From Pseudohongiella spirulinae (GTDB lineage: Bacteria; Pseudomonadota; Gammaproteobacteria; Pseudomonadales; Pseudohongiellaceae), in NCBI RefSeq assembly GCF_001444425.1, contig NZ_CP013189.1, forward strand, positions 1,426,001 to 1,490,000: a DNA stretch of 64,000 nt, read 5' to 3'. Both the position numbers and the translations under genes were made by a program. Under the pieces are notes generated by a model that saw only the letters and a list, made by a program, of their open reading frames with translations, did no database searches and was not told the origin of the DNA. Below are positions 6,543 to 15,006 of the stretch, piece by piece. Positions within the stretch are counted from its first letter, which is position 1. The number at the start of each line of letters is the position of its first letter.

Positions 6543-9164
6543 ATGAACGTTAATTACAGGAAATCCTTGCCAGGTACAGAGCTGGACTACTATGACGCCA
6601 GGCAGGCTGTTAATGACATTGAAGCCGGCGCCTGGGACCGGCTGCCGTATGTGTCGCGAGTGCTGGCCGAAAACCTGGTGAGACGATGCGATCCGGCGGA
6701 TCTGACAGAGTCATTGAGGCAACTTGTTGAACGGCGTCGGGATAGAGATTTTCCCTGGTTTCCGGCGCGAGTCGTTTGTCATGATATTCTGGGACAAACG
6801 GCGCTTGTTGATCTGGCCGGTCTGCGCGATGCCATTGCCGAGCAGGGCGGTGATCCGGCTCAGGTGAATCCGGTGGTGCCGGTGCAGTTAATTGTGGATC
6901 ACTCGCTGGCGGTGGAGTGCGGCGGGTATGTGCCAGAGGCATTCCAGAAGAATCGTGATATTGAAGATCGCCGCAATGAGGATCGCTTTCATTTTATCGA
7001 CTGGACAAAGTATGCGTTTAAAAACGTCGATGTGATTCCGCCCGGTAATGGCATCATGCATCAGATTAATCTGGAAAAAATGTCACCGGTTATTTATACC
7101 GATCGGGGTGTCGCCTTTCCGGATACCTGTGTTGGTACAGACAGTCATACGCCGCATGTTGATTCCCTGGGCGTCATTGCTGTGGGTGTGGGTGGACTGG
7201 AGGCGGAGAACGTTATGCTGGGGCGGGCATCCTGGATGCGCACACCTGATATCGTTGGCGTCAATTTGACCGGCAAGTTACAGCCTGGTATTACGGCAAC
7301 TGATCTGGTGCTGGCCCTGACAGAATTTCTTCGAAAAGAGCGAGTGGTTGGTGCCTGGCTGGAGTTCCATGGGGAAGGTGCAGCAGCATTGACACTGGGC
7401 GATCGCGCGACGATTTCCAATATGGCGCCGGAATATGGCGCAACGGCTGCGATGTTTTTCATCGATCAGCAGACCATAGATTATTTGAAATTGACCGGCC
7501 GTGAAGATGATCAGGTGGCGCTGGTTGAAACCTATGCGCGGCACTGTGGTTTGTGGGCCGACGATATGAAGACTGTGCACTATGAACGTGAACTGCAGTT
7601 TGATCTCAGTTCAGTCGTCAGAAACCTCGCCGGCCCCAGCAATCCCCATGCGCGATTGGCCACCAGTGATCTGGCAGCGCGGGGCATTGCCAAAGATCTG
7701 CAACAGGCTCGCGAACAGGAAGCGCAGGGTCTGTTGCCGGATGGCGCTGTGATTATTGCGGCCATTACCAGTTGCACCAATACCAGTAATCCGCGCAATG
7801 TCATTGCTGCTGGTTTGCTGGCACGCAATGCCCGCAAGCTGGGACTGATGCGAAAACCCTGGGTCAAGACCTCGCTGGCGCCTGGCTCCAAAGCGGTCAA
7901 GCTTTATCTGGAGGAAGCCGGCTTAACTGATGACCTTGAAGCGCTGGGTTTTGGTGTGGTGGCTTTTGCCTGCACCACCTGTAATGGCATGTCTGGTGCT
8001 CTGGAACCTGAAATACAGCAGGAAATCATCGACCGGGATCTGTATGCAGTGGCCGTGTTATCAGGCAACCGTAATTTTGATGGACGTATTCATCCCTATG
8101 CCAAACAGGCATTTCTTGCGTCACCGCCGCTGGTTGTTGCCTATGCCATTGCCGGCACTATCCGCTTTGATATCGAGAAAGATGTGCTGGCGGTGGTTGA
8201 TGGAAAGGAAATCCGCTTAAAAGACATCTGGCCCTCTGACGAAGAAATTGATGCACTGGTCAAAACGGCGGTGAAGCCACAGCAGTTCCGTGATGTCTAC
8301 ATCCCCATGTTTAATATCACTCGTGATGAGTCTCAGCAGGTCAGTCCGCTGTATGATTGGCGGCCCATGTCGACCTATATTCGTCGCCCGCCATACTGGG
8401 AAGGCGCACTGGCCGGCGAGCCCTCATTGAAGGGCATGCGTCCGCTAGCCGTGCTGGGCGACAATATAACCACGGATCATCTGTCACCCTCCAACGCCAT
8501 TCTGGCAGACAGTGCGGCGGGAGAGTATCTGAGCAAGATGGGCGTGCCAGAGGAAGACTTTAATTCCTATGCGACGCATCGTGGTGACCACCTGACAGCG
8601 CAACGTGCCACTTTTGCCAACCCCAAACTGATCAATGAAATGGCCGTGATTGATGGCAAGGTCGAACAGGGTTCTTTGGCGCGTGTTGAGCCGGAAGGTA
8701 AAGTCATGCGCATGTGGGAAGCGATCGAAACCTATATGCAGCGCAAGCAACCCCTGATCATCATTGCCGGAGCAGATTACGGCCAGGGATCGTCCCGTGA
8801 TTGGGCGGCCAAAGGTGTGCGCCTTGCCGGAGTAGAAGCGATAGTGGCTGAAGGTTTTGAGCGTATTCATCGTACCAACCTGATTGGCATGGGTGTGCTG
8901 CCGCTGGAATTCCTGCCAGGTACGACGCGTAAAACGCTTGAGATAGACGGCACGGAGACCTTTGATGTACAGGGGGAACCGGCGCCCGGTGCAGAGTTGA
9001 CTTTGCTCATTCATCGCCGTGATGGTGGGCGGCAAGAGGTGCCGGTCAAGTGCCGTCTGGATAGCCACGAAGAGCTTTCAGTTTTTAAGGCCGGTGGTGT
9101 ACTGCAGCGTTTCGCACAAGACTTTCTGCAGGGGCAAGCTCATACTCAAGGGGCCAGCGAATGA
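6543..9164 (+). CDS. acnD: Fe-S 2-methylcitrate dehydratase, AcnD type
   Basis: AcnD is the aconitase-like enzyme that dehydrates 2-methylcitrate in organisms lacking PrpD. It needs its partner PrpF to give a usable cis-2-methylaconitate isomer. The 873-residue protein has the aconitase architecture. The 4Fe-4S ligands appear as Cys411 (TSCTNTSNP) and Cys477 and Cys480 (CTTCNGMSG). The substrate-binding DSHTPHVD segment and the C-terminal swivel domain with ADYGQGSSRDWAAKG follow. It starts six bases after prpC and its last four bases overlap the start of prpF (ATGA), indicating translational coupling. No prpD is present in the window, consistent with the AcnD/PrpF variant of the pathway. Confidence 0.96.
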   Translation: MNVNYRKSLPGTELDYYDARQAVNDIEAGAWDRLPYVSRVLAENLVRRCDPADLTESLRQLVERRRDRDFPWFPARVVCHDILGQTALVDLAGLRDAIAEQGGDPAQVNPVVPVQLIVDHSLAVECGGYVPEAFQKNRDIEDRRNEDRFHFIDWTKYAFKNVDVIPPGNGIMHQINLEKMSPVIYTDRGVAFPDTCVGTDSHTPHVDSLGVIAVGVGGLEAENVMLGRASWMRTPDIVGVNLTGKLQPGITATDLVLALTEFLRKERVVGAWLEFHGEGAAALTLGDRATISNMAPEYGATAAMFFIDQQTIDYLKLTGREDDQVALVETYARHCGLWADDMKTVHYERELQFDLSSVVRNLAGPSNPHARLATSDLAARGIAKDLQQAREQEAQGLLPDGAVIIAAITSCTNTSNPRNVIAAGLLARNARKLGLMRKPWVKTSLAPGSKAVKLYLEEAGLTDDLEALGFGVVAFACTTCNGMSGALEPEIQQEIIDRDLYAVAVLSGNRNFDGRIHPYAKQAFLASPPLVVAYAIAGTIRFDIEKDVLAVVDGKEIRLKDIWPSDEEIDALVKTAVKPQQFRDVYIPMFNITRDESQQVSPLYDWRPMSTYIRRPPYWEGALAGEPSLKGMRPLAVLGDNITTDHLSPSNAILADSAAGEYLSKMGVPEEDFNSYATHRGDHLTAQRATFANPKLINEMAVIDGKVEQGSLARVEPEGKVMRMWEAIETYMQRKQPLIIIAGADYGQGSSRDWAAKGVRLAGVEAIVAEGFERIHRTNLIGMGVLPLEFLPGTTRKTLEIDGTETFDVQGEPAPGAELTLLIHRRDGGRQEVPVKCRLDSHEELSVFKAGGVLQRFAQDFLQGQAHTQGASE

Positions 9165-10336
9165 CTCAGCAACTAAAAATACCAGCGACCTATATTCGCG
9201 GCGGCACCAGCAAGGGTGTGTTCTTTCTGCTGGACGAGCTGCCCAATGCAGCGCAGGTACCAGGTCCCGCCAGGGACCAGTTGCTGCTAAGGGTAATTGG
9301 CAGCCCCGACCCCTATGCGAAACAGATTGATGGCATGGGTGGGGCGACCTCCAGTACCAGCAAAACGGTAATAATTTCCAGAAGTGAACGCCCTGATCAT
9401 GATGTCGACTACCTGTTTGGACAAGTGTCGATCGACAAGGCGTTTGTTGATTGGAGCGGGAACTGTGGAAATCTGTCCTCTGCAGTTGGCGGATTTGCCA
9501 TCAGTAAAGGGCTGATAAATTCAGAGCGGGTGCCAATCAACGGTCTTTGTACTGTCAGAATCTGGCAGGCCAACATCGGCAAGACGATCATCGCGCATGT
9601 GCCTGTTACTGAGGGCATGGTGCAGGAGACCGGTGATTTTGAACTGGATGGCGTCACCTTTCCGGCGGCAGAGGTACAACTGGAGTTTGTGGATCCGTCT
9701 GACGATGACGCGCCGGGCGGTGGCATGTTCCCGACCGGTAATGTGATTGACCAACTGGAGGTGCCGGGTGTCGGTATTTTGCCTGTCACTTTGGTGAGTG
9801 CCGGGATACCCACCGTTTTCGTCAATGCCTCAGACATTGGGTACAAGGGTACTGAGCTTCAGGATGCCATAAACAGTGATCAACAGGCTTTGGCAATGTT
9901 CGAGAGCATTCGTGCGCATGCAGCCGTACGAATGGGCCTTATTAAGCAGGTCAGCGAGTCAGCGAACCGTCAACATACTCCAAAAATCGCTTTTGTCGCA
10001 CCTGCGGCTGAGTATCTGTCATCCAGCGGGAAGCTGGTGCCTGCAGATCAGATAGACCTGCTGGTGCGTGCCCTGTCGATGGGTAAGCTGCACCATGCCA
10101 TGATGGGGACTGCGGCTGTAGCAATCGGCGCGGCCGCTGCTGTGCCGGGCACCCTGGTTAATCTGGCTGCGGGTGGTGGCGAGCGCGAGGCGGTGACTTT
10201 CGGCCACCCATCGGGCACTTTACGGGTAGGCGCCAGCGCTGCAGTGGTGGATGGTAATTGGCAGGTCAAGAAGGCAATGATGAGTCGCAGCGCCCGTACC
10301 CTGATGGAAGGCTGGGTGCGCATACCGCCACTGTAA
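9161..10336 (+). CDS. prpF: 2-methylaconitate cis-trans isomerase
   Basis: PrpF interconverts 2-methylaconitate isomers so that the AcnD product can be rehydrated to 2-methylisocitrate. The 391-residue product belongs to the diaminopimelate-epimerase-like fold. Its N-terminal YIRGGTSKGVFF and the GNCGNLSSAVGGFAI segment are signatures of PrpF. The family uses a lysine and a cysteine or serine near these loops. It overlaps acnD by four bases and is the last gene of the operon. No clear intrinsic terminator follows in the 117-base gap before the next gene. The gap contains no other gene. Confidence 0.96.
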   Translation: MTQQLKIPATYIRGGTSKGVFFLLDELPNAAQVPGPARDQLLLRVIGSPDPYAKQIDGMGGATSSTSKTVIISRSERPDHDVDYLFGQVSIDKAFVDWSGNCGNLSSAVGGFAISKGLINSERVPINGLCTVRIWQANIGKTIIAHVPVTEGMVQETGDFELDGVTFPAAEVQLEFVDPSDDDAPGGGMFPTGNVIDQLEVPGVGILPVTLVSAGIPTVFVNASDIGYKGTELQDAINSDQQALAMFESIRAHAAVRMGLIKQVSESANRQHTPKIAFVAPAAEYLSSSGKLVPADQIDLLVRALSMGKLHHAMMGTAAVAIGAAAAVPGTLVNLAAGGGEREAVTFGHPSGTLRVGASAAVVDGNWQVKKAMMSRSARTLMEGWVRIPPL

Positions 10337-10453
10337 CAGTTTTTAATGCATTGTCACAGAATCAAGGCATCCGGCCACAATTGTTTTCCATTATTCTGGT
10401 TACTTGGTCGCGATTTATAATTAAAATCCGGATTTTTATGCGGGAGTTTGATT

Positions 10454-12700
10454 ATGAGACGTCGGGCCGGATCTGTATCGTCATTGAGTACTGTTGTTGT
10501 CCTGTCGTCCTTGTTTGGTGTCACATCCCTTCACGCACAGGAAGCCCTGTCGCCTGAAGAGACAGCCAGAGTCAAACAGGTGAGAGCCGTGCGGGTTTCT
10601 GTGCCGCCGGTCATCGATGGTGATCTGAGCGATCCGGTATGGACCCAGGCTGATGTCATCACGGACTTTCACCAGACCCGGCCAGGTAACGGAACCCCTC
10701 CGTCGGAGCGCACTGAAGTTTACGTGTTGTATGATGACGATGCCCTCTACATCGCTGCCCGTATGTATGACAGCGAGCCGGACCTGATTGCCGCGCCCGT
10801 AATCCGGCATGGTCAGGGCATGCCCTCGGACGATCGGCTGGTCGTGATCCTTGATCCCTTTAATTCCCGGCGTGCGGGATACCGGTTTGAGACTAATCTG
10901 AACGCTGCCCGTCATGATTCTCTATACACCAGCGTGACTTCATTTTCTATCGACTGGAATACCATCTGGGATGTGGCCGCCAATGTTGATGGCAACGCCT
11001 GGGTGGCCGAAATTGCCATACCTTTCAAATCTATTCCATTTGATCCGGCGATTGATACCTGGGGGTTCAATTTTGGCCGCGCCATTCGCCGACGCGGCGA
11101 AGAAATGGCCTGGGTGTCACAGAACCGCACCTACAACCCCAGCATTTCGGGACAATTGACTGGTTTGACCGGCCTCAGTGCCGGAGCCGGACTGGATATT
11201 GTGCCGTCGATGGCGGTTACGCGCAGCAAGGATTACGGCGTTGCCGGATCGACCAACGTGCATTGGGCGCCATCTCTGGATGCGTTTTATCGACTGACGC
11301 CATCGCTGAATGCGGCCTTGACCATCAATACTGATTTTTCGGCAACCGAGGTGGATAACCGACAAGTCAATCTGTCGCGATTCAGTCTGTTTTTTCCCGA
11401 GAAGCGGGATTTTTTCCTGAATGATTCGGATTTGTTCCAGTTTGGTAACATCAGCGGAATGGCGGGTGGCAACAGCGCTACCTCAGGTGGCAGCCGTGAG
11501 AATGCCCGCCCGTTTTTTTCGCGCAGGATCGGCCTGAGTCAGTCGGGTTCGCCCGTCGATATTAATTACGGCGGGCGTATCAGCGGTCGCGTAGGACGCT
11601 GGAATATCGGCACTTTAGCGATCAGACAGGACGAAGACGGCGCTATTGAAGCATCGGATCTGTTTGTAGCGCGCATGTCGGCCAATGTGCTGAGCGATTC
11701 CAGTATCGGATTTATCTATACGGACGGAGATCCGAGATCGAACAACGACAATTCGGTGCTTGGCCTGGATTTCAGGTATCTGAATAACCAGATTGGCGGC
11801 GGCCGCAGCTTCGAAGCGGATGCCTGGTACCAGCAGTCGGATACGCCGGGGCTGGCTGGCGACGATGCGTCCTGGGGCTTCGGTCTCAGGCTTCCGAACA
11901 ACACGGGTTGGCGTTCGCGACTTGGTTTCAAAGAGGTGCAGCGCAATTTTAATCCAGCAATGGGTTATGTGAACCGCAGCAATATCCGCGATTTGACCGC
12001 GGACATCGGATATACCTATTTCTTTGACGGAGGTCGTTTTCAGAGTGCTTTTGCTGGCGTTGATGCCCAGCGCATAGAAGTCATTGATGGCGGCCTGCAA
12101 AGCCAGGTGCTGGCCTGGCGTCTTCTGGAGCTACAAACCAATTCACGTGACAGCCTGAATGTCGGTTTTAACAGTAATAAGGAGGTTGTGGTTCGTCCAT
12201 TCACTTTGTACACCTCGCCCGAAAGGCAGGTGGCTATTGCGCCCGGCAACTATTCATTTAATGAACAGCAGGTATCGCTTTCTACGGGAGGGCAACGCAC
12301 ACTGGTCAGTCGTTTCACCTACCTGAAGGGGGACTTTTATAACGGTGACCGGGACAATATTAATGCGTCTGTCACCTGGAATCAGTCACGCTTTTTTGTC
12401 ATGTCTGCCAGCTACGACTGGAACGATATCAGCCTGCCACAGGGTGATTTTATCACCCGACTGCTCAGTCTGAGTACCCAGGTTGCTTTCTCCTCATCCA
12501 TGTACTGGATCAGCCTGGTTCAGTACGACAATCTGTCAGAGGAGGTTGGGATCAATACGCGCCTGCAGTGGATTCCGCGCGCCGGCCAGGAGGGGTTTAT
12601 TGTGCTGAACTATAACCTGCAGGATCTTGACAAGGATAATCGCTTCCATACAGCGTCCTCAGACCTGAGTGTAAAGCTCAAGTACACACTGCGTTTTTAA
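10454..12700 (+). CDS. outer-membrane DUF5916 protein with N-terminal CBM9-like domain (copy 1)
   Basis: The product is a 748-residue exported protein with a signal peptide (cleavage after LHAQ, near residue 30). Residues about 40-240 form a carbohydrate-binding-family-9-like domain, seen in PPVIDGDLSDPVW and in DDDALYIAARMYD. The rest matches DUF5916, with SLFFPEKRDFFLND, a hallmark of the family, and many alternating-hydrophobic strands ending in LKLKYTLRF. That C-terminal phenylalanine is typical of outer-membrane barrels. The ATG at 10454 is preferred over an upstream TTG because CGGGAG lies seven bases before it. The function of the family is not established; a role in uptake or envelope interaction is inference. 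A related protein lies at 15007-17394. Confidence 0.85.
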   Translation: MRRRAGSVSSLSTVVVLSSLFGVTSLHAQEALSPEETARVKQVRAVRVSVPPVIDGDLSDPVWTQADVITDFHQTRPGNGTPPSERTEVYVLYDDDALYIAARMYDSEPDLIAAPVIRHGQGMPSDDRLVVILDPFNSRRAGYRFETNLNAARHDSLYTSVTSFSIDWNTIWDVAANVDGNAWVAEIAIPFKSIPFDPAIDTWGFNFGRAIRRRGEEMAWVSQNRTYNPSISGQLTGLTGLSAGAGLDIVPSMAVTRSKDYGVAGSTNVHWAPSLDAFYRLTPSLNAALTINTDFSATEVDNRQVNLSRFSLFFPEKRDFFLNDSDLFQFGNISGMAGGNSATSGGSRENARPFFSRRIGLSQSGSPVDINYGGRISGRVGRWNIGTLAIRQDEDGAIEASDLFVARMSANVLSDSSIGFIYTDGDPRSNNDNSVLGLDFRYLNNQIGGGRSFEADAWYQQSDTPGLAGDDASWGFGLRLPNNTGWRSRLGFKEVQRNFNPAMGYVNRSNIRDLTADIGYTYFFDGGRFQSAFAGVDAQRIEVIDGGLQSQVLAWRLLELQTNSRDSLNVGFNSNKEVVVRPFTLYTSPERQVAIAPGNYSFNEQQVSLSTGGQRTLVSRFTYLKGDFYNGDRDNINASVTWNQSRFFVMSASYDWNDISLPQGDFITRLLSLSTQVAFSSSMYWISLVQYDNLSEEVGINTRLQWIPRAGQEGFIVLNYNLQDLDKDNRFHTASSDLSVKLKYTLRF

Positions 12701-12707
12701 TGGCGTT

Positions 12708-13157
12708 TTACCGAATCGGCAGTACCGTGGTGGATTTAATTTCCTCCATGACAAAGCTGGCCGTCACATCAAACAGATCCGCCTCTATCAGTCTCTGGTA
12801 GAGGCGGTCGTATCCCGCCATATCGGCAACCACAGCCTTGATCAGATAATCGATCTGTCCGCCAAGCCGGTAAACTTCCAGCACACCTTCGATGCCCTGA
12901 ACAACGTCATTAAAACGCTGTGCCCAGTCCGAGTTGTGCTGGTTGGTCCTGATACTTATAAACACCGTCAATCCCAGGCCCACCCTGTCAGCGTTGAGCA
13001 GAGTAACCCGTTGACGGATGATACCGTCGGTTTCCAGTTTCTGTATGCGCCGCCAGCAGGCCGATTTTGACATGGCTGTTTTGTCGGCCAGTTGAGCCAC
13101 CGAAAGCGAGGCGTCCGCCTGCATCAGGCGTAAAAGGTTTTTGTCAGCTGTATCCAT
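12708..13157 (-). CDS. Lrp/AsnC-family transcriptional regulator
   Basis: This is a 149-residue regulator of the feast/famine family. The N-terminal winged helix (about residues 1-60: DKNLLRLMQADASLSVAQLADKT, KSACWRRIQKLE) is followed by the RAM/AsnC effector-binding domain (about 65-145) with LGLTVFISIRT and the glycine turn VYRLGGQIDYLI. Members bind DNA as multimers and respond to amino acids. It is divergent from the PLP-enzyme gene at 13310 and its promoter region holds an inverted repeat. It therefore probably controls both genes, as is usual for local Lrp regulators next to amino-acid enzymes. It converges tail-to-tail with the DUF5916 gene, seven bases apart. Confidence 0.93.
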   Translation of the reverse strand: MDTADKNLLRLMQADASLSVAQLADKTAMSKSACWRRIQKLETDGIIRQRVTLLNADRVGLGLTVFISIRTNQHNSDWAQRFNDVVQGIEGVLEVYRLGGQIDYLIKAVVADMAGYDRLYQRLIEADLFDVTASFVMEEIKSTTVLPIR

Positions 13158-13179
13158 GGTTGCATATCCGATGTTGGGG

Positions 13180-13215
13180 CATTGTTTCAGATTATATTAA
13201 AAAATCGAAACAATG
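13180..13215. promoter_or_regulatory. inverted repeat, candidate Lrp-family operator
   Basis: The arms CATTGTTTC (13180-13188) and GAAACAATG (13207-13215) are perfect complements separated by an AT-rich 18-base spacer. They sit in the 152-base divergent region between the Lrp-type regulator and the class V aminotransferase-like gene. An AT-rich dyad at this position fits a regulator of this family, but the exact binding protein is inferred from location only. Confidence 0.55.
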
Positions 13216-13309
13216 TTGACTAAATATGCGCCATTAAGGCGTGTTTAGAGACAATGTGCTCTTTTTTTTAACTTATCATAGCGGACAATAATCATGGAGC
13301 CGGAACGCT

Positions 13310-14938
13310 ATGAGTCAGCTTATTGAAAAAATCAGACACGCTGTTATTGGTCAGCGGCGGGCAGTGGAGACCCCTTTTGGTATCAAACCACTGATCTACG
13401 CCGACTATACGGCATCGGGCCGCAGCCTTGAGTTTGTCGAAGATGTGATTCACAAGCAGGTCATGCCGGTGTATGCCAATACCCATACGGAAACTACTTA
13501 TACGGGCGCACAAACGACGGCATGGAGGGAGTCGGCAAGGAAGATGATCCGCTCGGCGGTCAACGGTACCGATGAGGATAAAGTTATATTTGTCGGTTCT
13601 GGTGCGACTGCGGCTATCAATCGATTCATCGATGTCCTGAATCTGCGAGGTCAGCAGAAGGTTGGCAAAACAGGCGGGCGCAAAGTGGTATTGGTGGGTC
13701 CCTATGAACATCATTCAAATGAGCTGCCCTGGCGTGAAAGCGCTGCTGAGGTTTTAGTGATTCCACTGGATTCGCAGGGCAGGCTGAGCTTGCAGGCATT
13801 GCAGCAAACGCTGCAGTCTGTGCAGGAGGCAGAGATAATTATTGGCAGTTTCTCTGCAGCTTCCAACGTAACCGGCATTAAAACCGATGTAGATGCCGTG
13901 ACCCGACTCCTCAAATCGTTCGGTGCACTTGTCTGCTGGGATTACGCAGCAGCAGGCCCCTATACAGCGATTGATATGACTGACAAAGACGCTGTGTTTC
14001 TTTCGCCACACAAATTTGTTGGCGGCCCGGGCACCCCGGGCGTACTGGTTGCCAAGTCAAAATGGTTTCGCAATGCGGTTCCTGTAGTACCGGGGGGTGG
14101 CACTGTTTCCTTTGTCACACCAGAAAAACATGTTTATATCAGTGATATTGAGCGTCGCGAAGAGGCCGGTACCCCGGCAATTATCGAATCGATACGGGCG
14201 GGTCTGGTGGTGTCGTTGCAGAAGCAGGTTGGTATTGATGTCATTGAATCACGTGAACGTGACATGGCCCGTTATGTGATGCAGAGACTACAATCGATTC
14301 CAGATGTTCAGGTGCTGGGCAGTGCTGATGCTGAGCGTCTGCCGATTTTTTCCTTACGTTTCTGGCATAATGGCAGGGAACTGCACTATGGGTTTATCGT
14401 ATCTTTACTGAACGACCTGTTTGGTATCCAGGTGCGTGGCGGGTGCTCATGCGCGGGCCCTTATGCCCATCACCTGCTTGGGTTGTCTGTACAGCAGAGT
14501 GAAGCTATTGAAAGCGCCGTCAGCCAGGGGGCCAGCATTATGCGCCCTGGCTGGGTACGTTTGAATTTCAATTATTTCATCGACGATGAAGAGCGTGAAT
14601 TTCTGATTTCAGCCATTGAATTGGTTGCCCGGTACGGATGGAAGCTGCTGCCTTCGTATTGTTACGACACAGGTAGCGGAGTCTGGCGATTTGCCGGTCA
14701 GAGTAATGACAAGGGGGATCCCGTTGCAGAGATTGACTGGCTGAATATGCAGCCCGGGTCGATAGCAAGTCTGGGCCCGGAATCCTTGGCACAAACCCTG
14801 AGCGAGGCGGAAAGGCATTTGGCCATCTCGCCTGCCGCGGACAACCGTTCCGCGTTTTCAATGTCTTCAGTATTCCCTGAGCATGAATCGTTGCGCTGGT
14901 TCGTTAGTCCTGATGAGGTAGTTTGCAACGATTTGTAG
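13310..14938 (+). CDS. class V aminotransferase-fold PLP enzyme, cysteine-desulfurase-like
   Basis: The product is a 542-residue cytosolic fold-type I PLP protein. The Schiff-base lysine is Lys235 in SPHKFVGGPGTPGVL. The aspartate that binds the pyridine nitrogen is probably in CWDYAAAGPY. The loop RGGCSCAGPYAHHLL (Cys379 and Cys381) resembles the sulfur-accepting cysteine loop of SufS-type desulfurases. The C-terminus extends about 100 residues past the usual end and shows no recognised domain. The chain is longer than typical SufS or IscS (about 400 residues), so a housekeeping Fe-S role is doubtful. The gene is divergent from an Lrp regulator and is followed after 68 bases by a DUF5916 gene. 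The substrate could be an amino acid or a thiol compound; the sequence does not decide. Confidence 0.85.
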   Translation: MSQLIEKIRHAVIGQRRAVETPFGIKPLIYADYTASGRSLEFVEDVIHKQVMPVYANTHTETTYTGAQTTAWRESARKMIRSAVNGTDEDKVIFVGSGATAAINRFIDVLNLRGQQKVGKTGGRKVVLVGPYEHHSNELPWRESAAEVLVIPLDSQGRLSLQALQQTLQSVQEAEIIIGSFSAASNVTGIKTDVDAVTRLLKSFGALVCWDYAAAGPYTAIDMTDKDAVFLSPHKFVGGPGTPGVLVAKSKWFRNAVPVVPGGGTVSFVTPEKHVYISDIERREEAGTPAIIESIRAGLVVSLQKQVGIDVIESRERDMARYVMQRLQSIPDVQVLGSADAERLPIFSLRFWHNGRELHYGFIVSLLNDLFGIQVRGGCSCAGPYAHHLLGLSVQQSEAIESAVSQGASIMRPGWVRLNFNYFIDDEEREFLISAIELVARYGWKLLPSYCYDTGSGVWRFAGQSNDKGDPVAEIDWLNMQPGSIASLGPESLAQTLSEAERHLAISPAADNRSAFSMSSVFPEHESLRWFVSPDEVVCNDL

Positions 14939-15006
14939 CCGCGTCTCTGTATTTGTCCGGGCTCGCGGTATAGTCTGGACTAATAAAAAATAATGAGAAT
15001 GCGTCT

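Noticed and set aside
8484-9068. 194-codon minus-strand frame antisense to acnD
   Set aside because: It is opposite conserved aconitase coding sequence and shows no protein family features.
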